Assembly (NCBI GenBank): GCA_029891345.1
Contig: CM056997.1
Span: 219,064,712 to 219,128,711 of the forward strand
Length of the DNA: 64,000 bases
Source: Dryococelus australis
Lineage: Eukaryota > Arthropoda > Insecta > Phasmatodea > Phasmatidae
Direction of reading: 5' to 3'
The notes under the pieces were generated by a model, which was given only the letters and a program-made list of their open reading frames with translations, did not search any database and was not told the origin of the DNA. Position 1 is the stretch's first letter. Each line of letters starts with the position of its first letter. Positions 56,606-64,000 of the stretch are shown in pieces. A program made the translations under genes and the position numbers.

Positions 56606-56845
56606 GCCGATTCTGCGATCGAGTTTTCACCTATTTTCAAAAATGTATATCGGCATGAGAGGGCGGTCCATACTGAGTCCTTTTCACGCGTCGGCGAACA
56701 ATTGGGAAGCATGGTGGTGGCCTGTCGTGATGCGGTATTGTTCACTACAAAGTCCATGTTGCACATCGACCAATGTCGAAGCGTGGTGGGAGCCTGTTAT
56801 AGCTCTGGGCACTTTAATTGCAAAGTGTAAGTGCAGTTTACCCAG
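56606..56845 (+). pseudogene. C2H2 zinc-finger fragment
   Basis: It reads CRFCDRVFTYF and then, after a one-base shift in an A run, VYRHERAVHTES, giving the C-x2-C...H-x4-H pattern. The frame continues VACRDAV...LHIDQC and ends with TAA near 56,839. It resembles the finger part of Polinton polymerases and may be the beginning of a further Polinton copy to the right. No following polymerase domain is seen. Confidence 0.5.
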
Positions 56846-56994
56846 GAAGCGATTAAATATACTGAGTGACATAGATATGTACTTTTTTAAAGCGAGATTA
56901 ATAAATAAAATGTTAGCATTTCAGATTTTAGAGTTAAGACTATATTTTTATTTTAAATTCCACGCATTTTTTTTCACTTGTCACCTACACATTC

Positions 56995-57265
56995 ACACAT
57001 ACCACACTTAGCACCACAATCACAACCAGCACTGCACTTAGCACTGCAATCACAATCAGCACTACAATCAGCACCACAATTAGCACTGCAATAGCAATCA
57101 GCACCACAATCACAATCAGTACCACAATCACAATAAGCATTACAATCAGTACCACAATCAACACTTCAATCAGCACTGCAATCAGCACCACAATTAGCAT
57201 CGCAATCACAATTAGCATAGCAATTAGCACCACAATTGGCACCACAGCACTGCAATTAGCACCAC
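56995..57265. repeat. 12-bp minisatellite (CACCACAATCAG-type)
   Basis: About 22 units of 'caccacaatcag' and 'cactgcaatcag' with variants. The hydrophobic VLIVVLIAML-like minus-strand frame is a reading of this repeat. Confidence 0.95.
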
Positions 57266-57284
57266 AATAAAATCCGCAATCAGG

Positions 57285-57450
57285 GGGTTATTATGGGTCA
57301 TTTAGGGACCATAAGGTGTCATTTTGGGGGCATAAGGGTTCAGCACCACAATCAGGGGTTATAATGGTTCAATGGTCAATGCGTCTTGGGTCATCGGGAC
57401 ATGGGTCATGGGTCGATGGGTCATTCTTGTGAGGGGTCGGCCAGACAATA
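57285..57450. repeat. GGGTCAT-rich degenerate repeats
   Basis: Short units such as 'gggtcatttaggga' and 'catgggtcatgggtcgatgg'. The first is the complement of the motif at 1,325-1,530. Confidence 0.55.
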
Positions 57451-57519
57451 GGAGTCAGATGTATAATTTAAGTGTGACCATGATTTATAGGTGAGCAAAT
57501 AACTTGTTAGTATGCTTGC

Positions 57520-57810
57520 AGACTTTTATATATATTTTCTCGAGTTTTTGTTTTCAGCGTCATTAAAGGTCATGGAGTCAAGGTCAAGATATCCTGCATC
57601 TGATATGGTGGTGGTAGTCTGTAATGTTTTATACTTGCTGACTTTCATGTATTATTTTCGAGTTTTTGTTTTCAAGGCCAAGGGGTGAAGGTCGAGAGAG
57701 TCTGCACATAGTATTGTGGTGGTAGTCTGAAATACCATATGCTTGATGACTTTTATGTATTTTTCTCGGGTTTATATTTTCTAGGTCATTCAAGGTTATT
57801 GTGTTAGGTC
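57520..57810 (+). repeat. ~115-bp tandem repeat, three diverged copies
   Basis: Each copy has 'gacttttatgtatttttctc', 'gggtttttgttttc', 'aaggtca..ggtcaagg' and, in the first two, 'gtggtggtagtct'. Confidence 0.75.
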
Positions 57811-59019
57811 ATGGACATTGGCCTCCAGTATGGCGGATGGGTGATGTATACTAATATGGTGGTTGCCTACCAAGATAGTGGCCTCCAAAATTTTATAAAC
57901 AAATGACGAACGAAAAAACAAGTATGGCGGCCTCCAGAAACATAAAGCAATTTATGGCTGCCTCCAGGAGCATGTAAACAAATGGCGAACGAAAAATCAA
58001 TATGAAGGACTGAGCATAGATGAAGGGAATATGGGTGAGGGAATCAGTCGCTTGATGGAGTTGAACACAAGTGAGTAATTGGTTATAGTGGGGGACCTTC
58101 AAAAATGAAAGCTTTTAAATAAATTATAAGTTTTTAAATATTTTTTAATGATTTCATAAATTTTTTTTATAATTTTTACTTATATTTTTTTTTGGTGATT
58201 TTTTTGGATTCTTTGTGATTTTTCGGTTTGTTTTGTGACATTTTGAAATTTCTTGTGAATTTTTTTTTTTTTTTTGGATTTTTGCAATTTAAAGGTCAAA
58301 GGTCATATGCATACAACATGGCTGAAAGATAGCTGATTCTTAGGTCTGAGGTCTATCCACTATACCTTATATAGACTTGTCATAGGGTATGCCTATAAAA
58401 CAAATATGGCCGCTACTGCTCTGCAGATCCTAACAAAGCCCCTCGAAATAATTAAATTTACGGAAATTGGATTTCAGGGGCTTTTTTTCTGTGTATGGGG
58501 TGCTTTTGCCATTTTTGAGGGTAAAATGGGTCATTTCTGAGGAACCTTAAAATGATTTTTAATATTAACAAATAATTTTTAATAATTTTTAATCATACAT
58601 TTTTTCGGATCTTTTAATAAATTTTTTTACAACTTTTTAGGGTTTTTGAGGATTTTTTAATAGGTTTTTCTAGTGGTTTTTGGGGTTAAAGGCCCTCGAG
58701 GACAAGGTCAAGGTCGAAGGTCAGACGGGTCATGGGTAAAAGGTCAGTGACATCCAAGATGTCGGTCGGGTGACGTAATAACATGGCGGCTCCGCGGCTC
58801 CGGCTCAGATCCCCGATCCCCTTATGCCTGAACTTACCAAACCCTACTACTTATAGGTAAAAGTTGACATGGCAGATTAGCACCTCTCCATATATTAAGT
58901 TTCGTTGGCCCCTTCCGATTACTTAGAACATTGTAACCCTGCTTTTAAAGCAATTTGACACGAGTTGTTAGTAATTAGCATTTAAAAAAGCAATTGAAAA
59001 GGTCGCCCTGGTAGAATCC
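57811..59019. other. Unassigned, T-rich sequence
   Basis: Long T runs and phrases such as 'catggcggcctcc' repeated two to three times, but no clear unit. No gene recognised. Confidence 0.35.
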
Positions 59020-59720
59020 ACTAATCCGTACCCTATCCTAGGAAAACACATTATAAGTTGGAAAGTAGATTAATGGTTGCATTGAAGTTAGGTAGAACTT
59101 CCAGGTTCGAATATATTGCGTTCTAAGCTAAAATGGATATATGTCCGACATATCCAGAAAGAAGTGTCTGACGTACATAAAACATATCGATTAACATGAT
59201 CTGTCGCAGTACTACATGTTCGCCAAATTGTGTATTATCGGTTTACTGTTTACCGAGATATGGAACAAAGACTTTATTTATTCGTGTAGCATTATTTTAC
59301 AAAATGGCTGTGTAAACTAGATATGTGTTGACTTACATAATGATTGAAAAATATACTTTCAGTTTACAAAGTGTGATATAAATGTATTAAATGGCATGGT
59401 ATATATACCAAATAACCTTAGATATTTTGTATGGCTGCGTTTTTGAAAATAAGTACTTAATTAAGTTTAATTCCTTTCATTTACTTGGTCTATAATAATA
59501 TCACTTGAGTGCCAATTTAGATGCAAATAGGTTAAAAATATTTCTATATAACGTAAAATATTTAATTTTCATTTTTTACACCTTCCAAAATGGCGGATCA
59601 ACAGCAATATCCATCTCAAAATTTAATATTTAAAAGATTCTCTGCTAGCCTACAAAAGTTGGTTTAAATCGGTTCAATGGTTCCCGAAATATGACATACA
59701 TCCTAAATATTAAAATTTCC
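59020..59720. repeat. Diverged dispersed repeat related to 42,470-43,520
   Basis: It contains 'aaattgtgtattatcggttt', 'accgagatatggaacaaaga', 'ccttccaaaatggcggatca' and 'caaaagttggtttaaatcgg', which recall blocks of the earlier family. Copy boundaries are not visible. Confidence 0.4.
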
Positions 59721-61630
59721 GCCATTTTAAAAGTCTGTGCCCGGCGTCGGAAAATATAAAAGTCTGGTGGCCTAACTAATAATATACATAGGTAAACAGA
59801 GTTTGGTGAAATTCGCTTGACGCATTCCAAAATTGAAAGGAGACACACTCTCGCACACCAAACTGACACACGCATACACACAAACACCACGCAGATAGGA
59901 ATGTGAACTCATAAGCATTTCATTCCTTCATAAAGTAGGCTAAAATTTTTAGTAATGAATTTCGTATTACATTAAATATCTATTTACAACAATTACTTTG
60001 ATAAAATTACGCTTTTTCATGCAACGCTGCAATGCAAATTATTTATGTAATTCTATCCTTAATGTCAACACAGGTACTATGCTTCCTGATTTAAAAAAAT
60101 ATCCCAATAACTATTCAATCGTTGAAGACTAACACCAAAGCATAATGTTGCGTCGGGTCTCTAGATTAAGACAAATTGCAGGTTTATATAATGATATTGT
60201 GAACGACCGAAAATTTCGAAATTCAGACGGCAAGCACGAGTACAGGAGAATAAAACCAGAAAAATAATAATTCTTGTTTGTCACTCTACAACAAATTTTT
60301 CTATTGTGACTGCTCCTACGATTTACTGACGCTGTATTGATGGGATACCACGTGTATCGTTACAGACTATGCACAATTTGAACGTTTGTGTATGTGCAAG
60401 AAAGAAAAAGGGGGCAGGTGAATTTCGAACCAATCCCCTTTTTACCTCTCTCAATATATACTCAGAAAAATGTTTGAACGTTTTCAAACTCTGATTGTGT
60501 AATCTACCACGCGGAGATTACAGAGAAGTCTATAGAGAGGACAAGTACCTCCCCCCAAATAAAACTCCTTGCGGTGATTAAGTTGGGGGGAGAAGGAGGG
60601 ACACGTGTCACTCACTATTGATCATTTTCAGACGCCAGTCTGTGCCAGTTTTTTACGTGCAGTGATTGACTACGTCATTTACTGCTGACGACAGCGGCCA
60701 TCTAACTTGTGGCATCTCTGCTGATTTGTTTTCGCATATTGCCACCAATATTACTCCACATGGCAGTGAGTTCGGTGACAGCTGCTCAGCAGACTCAAAA
60801 ATTCAATTTTCCTCCATTGATTATTAAATTAATTGTTAAAATTTTAGCGATCATTCATTAATCCTCCATATTCGACCAAGCCATAAAAATTAATTTGTTG
60901 TTCATTTCAGTTCATACATGGAAAATTAGCTGAGCGTATATTTTTGCTTTACTGTCAAATATAATTGACTACAAAACCACGATACTTGTATACATTTTAT
61001 TTTTCCTTCAAAATAATCCCGCTAAGCAAAAAGTGACAGTCACAGAGGAATTTTCGAAAATTATTACTTGAAAAAAAAAAGGGGGTGTGGATAATATTGC
61101 AATGAATACGCTGCGAGTAATAAGGGAATCTTGATTTTTACAGATAATGTTTTACAAGGAAGAAGCTTTTATTGCTCTTACCTGCCTAGAAGAGGGACTG
61201 AAGCTTTCCAGATTTATTTCTTAGGGGATAAAACAGGAGCACCGGTGATGCTTGCGAAGGGGTGTGGCTTGCGCCCTCGTGGAATGAAGAAAAACTGCCG
61301 ACTTTATTTCCCCCCGCCGAGATAGTAAGACACGAGCCGTGGTGGGCTCTCTTCAGTCCGGAACAAGCAGAGCGATCTGGCAGAATACTGCACAAGTGGA
61401 AACTATTCCAAAGTTCTACTTTCAGATTATCCCTCCACCCCATACAAACGAAGCTTTACCAAATATATACGAAATAATTATCAGGTCTTGATTTATTTCT
61501 GTTATACTATTATTTAATAAACTACTACACCAAAGTGACAACGCGCCACATTAGTGTGCAATTTGTTTAACAATATTTTTGCTTGAGAATTATTTCTTAC
61601 TAGGTATTACCAACACAACTATTCTCTCTC
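59721..61630. other. Unassigned sequence
   Basis: A pair of overlapping frames near 61,131-61,477 on both strands covers one moderately GC-rich patch, with no motif. Nothing else was recognised. Confidence 0.3.

Positions 61631-61690
<60 letters not shown>
61629..61690. repeat. (TC)n microsatellite
   Basis: A nearly pure TC tract of about 60 bp. Confidence 0.97.
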
Positions 61691-61697
<7 letters not shown>

Positions 61698-61699
61698 TT

Positions 61700-64000
61700 G
61701 TGTTTATTCATATTAATCATAAATGAAATATTAAAATTTATAGATAAAATAAAATAAAACGTTCAATTTGAACATAAATAATTATACGAGACGCCAGAGG
61801 GCCATATACGAGGTCGTGTGGGGTGGAAGTCTTACAAAAATAAAATAACCGTATTTGATTTTAATTTATTCACACAGCAATTATTTACATCTCTGAAATA
61901 TCTGTATCCATTATTAATTTCTTTTTTCTCAGTGAGCGCAATATTTAATGACTATTTAAGTTCTAAATAAAGTCCCCAGTGTCTCAAAATTTATTATAGT
62001 TAATTAACTCAGACTCATTAAAACGTGTTCAGTCTGTCTGTTGCTATCATTCGAAATGTCTTACACTCAGGCATCCAGCTCACTATACCTACCTGTCTGT
62101 CGCACTTTCCACTGAACCGATGCTCACAGTCGCAGATTTTACTCCCACTGGTCACTTACCTCGCCACTCGTTACTCTCTGGCTCGTCGTCTATCGTTAAA
62201 GGCCGCACAATCGCCCGCGTTTAAATACTATCGCTGGCCTTGATCTGGAAGGTTCGCTACACCTCGAGTCACGCAGAGAGAAACTAGGCAATTAAACCAG
62301 ACAAATCTTCAGATAAACGCAGAAATTCAATCAGCTGAAGGCGAGGAACGCGCGAGCCGCTAAAGACTTATCGCGGCGCCACGCGGCTGCTGGCCTGTGT
62401 AAGCTTGTCTTTGTCTTAGGCCCTCGCTCTTGGATTACATGCGTGACATTCACACATTTCCACTCTCACAAAAGCAATGTGAAGTATCTAACCGGCAAGA
62501 AAAAAAAAATAGATACTTCCATTTTAACAGACGTATATAATGCTTGTGGTACATGGCGTATTTGGGAAACAACCAGACGCGTCATACACAGACTGATCTT
62601 TCAAATGTTTAAATCAGAAAGTGTGTAGATTCTGCGAATAGACTAAATCCATAGGGAATCTTGTCTTTCCAAACTATATTTCTGTGACGCGGAAGATTAT
62701 GTAATAATTCACGTGACCATTTTCTCGTTGTGTTTGTGTCTGCACGCGCGCCTTTTACCTACACTAAATTTTTCTACCAAACTCTGTGCAATTTTCCCTC
62801 TGTCAGATGTTTGTAATAAACTGATTTTTTTAAATTATCACATCACAAAATGCCTTAATGCTTAAAAACAGTATTTTGCAATCAGGGAAAGTTTCGTGGC
62901 TGCTGGAAAATAACGTATATGTCGCCACAAAAATAAAGGCATGCTGTCTGCTAACGAATAGTTGTGTAGAGATGACAATGTATTCTATCTGCTGTCGTAT
63001 CTGCGTCTAGTCTCTAGCAGCAAGTATGCAGCGAAACTGTTCGACAGGAAATCAACACAGGAAAAGTGGGCATGCCAGCTGCACACTAACAATGACAAAA
63101 ATGTCGAAAATTCCGCCGAAAATACGATTATTTGACTAAGGTACTTCAGTAATTACGGTATTACGAGTTTTGAAATATTTTTAATAAATCTCTGATTAAT
63201 TTCAATGCAAACGCCTACTCAGTTATAAATATTATCCAGTATTTACATTTTAAAATTTGTCAAAATTGTTAACCACGAACATGACTAGCGCATAAGGATT
63301 ATTTTTCATAAAATAAAACTTGATCAGATTTTTTAATATGACATTTTGTTAAAATTTATTAAGCAACAGACGAGTTTATTGTTTTCATTGGGGAGGGGGT
63401 GGCGTGTAAATTCAGCCACACACCGAATAATACGCGCCCGCACTTGTGCACATATAACCACACTCCCAGATAAAAAATAATTGCCCCCCCCCCCCCCACC
63501 AGCATCCCCCGGGTAAGGATGGGGGTTTATTTCACAAGACATAATAATAGTACTTATTGAGAATATTACCGACAGTTATACCTTACATTTCAAATTTCTA
63601 TAGCGGCTTTCGAAGAATAGCTGAGCGTATTTTCTTGCATAATTTAATTAATTAATTATGTTGACTTTGGCCATTCTCTGTGAACATGGAAAATTATGTG
63701 ATACCCTAATGAGCGGAAACTGACTGATTTTCTGTTGTTGTAGGCCCTATAGGCAAATAAAGACCGCGCAATGAAAGCAGAAAACATCAATGGGATTGAA
63801 ATTTTTTAATGAGTCAATGTTCTGGTTGTTATGTAAAATATGTATAAAAGAAAAAGCCGATCACAGATGCTAGGAAGACTATTCCATAGAGCCAGAATGC
63901 ACGCCAACGAAGCTAACGATGCATAACAAAATGATGTGTTGCTATTAAGACGACTGTGTACTGAAATATTTCACATAAAATAGTTGTTTGCCCAAATACG
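61700..64000. other. Unassigned sequence to the window end
   Basis: It contains a C tract at 63,484-63,497 and a GC-richer patch at 62,330-62,400. None of the open frames has a recognisable domain. Confidence 0.3.

Noticed and set aside
56985-57245. A hydrophobic 86-aa minus-strand frame that looks like a membrane protein
   Set aside because: It is an in-frame reading of a 12-bp minisatellite, so the VLIVVLI pattern is forced by the DNA repeat.

Overview
This is AT-rich animal DNA, most likely an insect, with arthropod-type Polinton/Maverick genes, tRNA-derived SINEs, a hAT element and many satellites. I found no intact host gene. Almost every open frame is a short shadow or a fragment of mobile-element origin. 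Assignments rest on motifs read by eye and on recall of protein families. No database search was run.

Layout. 1-18.6 kb is repeats: scattered SINEs, a tandem 185-bp family, a 10-bp minisatellite present twice in opposite orientation (4.3 and 11 kb), a minisatellite with a tRNA A-box-like core (6 kb), a 101-bp GC-rich satellite (11.6-13.6 kb) and a pair of 1.2-kb direct repeats (7.55 and 15.2 kb). 19,139-36,298 is one 17.16-kb element that is nearly a complete palindrome. Its ends read 5'-AGTA and it lies between imperfect 6-bp repeats (GCCTTC/GACTTC), as expected of Polintons. Each arm carries, outside to inside, a ~120-bp minisatellite, tRNA-like SINE pieces, and a decayed gene series of C2H2 zinc fingers plus Polinton-type modules. 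The two gene copies diverge from a 45-bp hairpin at the centre. 36,433-41,113 is a decayed hAT transposon with a perfect 8-bp target duplication. 42.4-43.5 kb is a diverged repeat family.

45.9-54.8 kb is a second, broken Polinton (adintovirus-like). On the minus strand are an integrase with chromodomain-like tail, a Polinton-associated ORF of unknown function and a fibre-like protein. On the plus strand are a phospholipase-A2-like/basic virion protein, an adenain-like protease, penton-like and major-capsid-like proteins, a late ORF, and the two ends of a family-B DNA polymerase whose core is missing. All carry stops or frameshifts. 54.7-64 kb is an AT-rich repeat block between short inverted arms, another zinc-finger fragment, minisatellites and unassigned sequence.

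The two Polinton-type loci share two modules: the zinc finger/polymerase N-terminal module and the C-terminal part of the unknown ORF. The palindrome may therefore be a derivative of the same broad lineage that kept only part of the gene set and duplicated it in inverted orientation. This is the most unusual object in the window.
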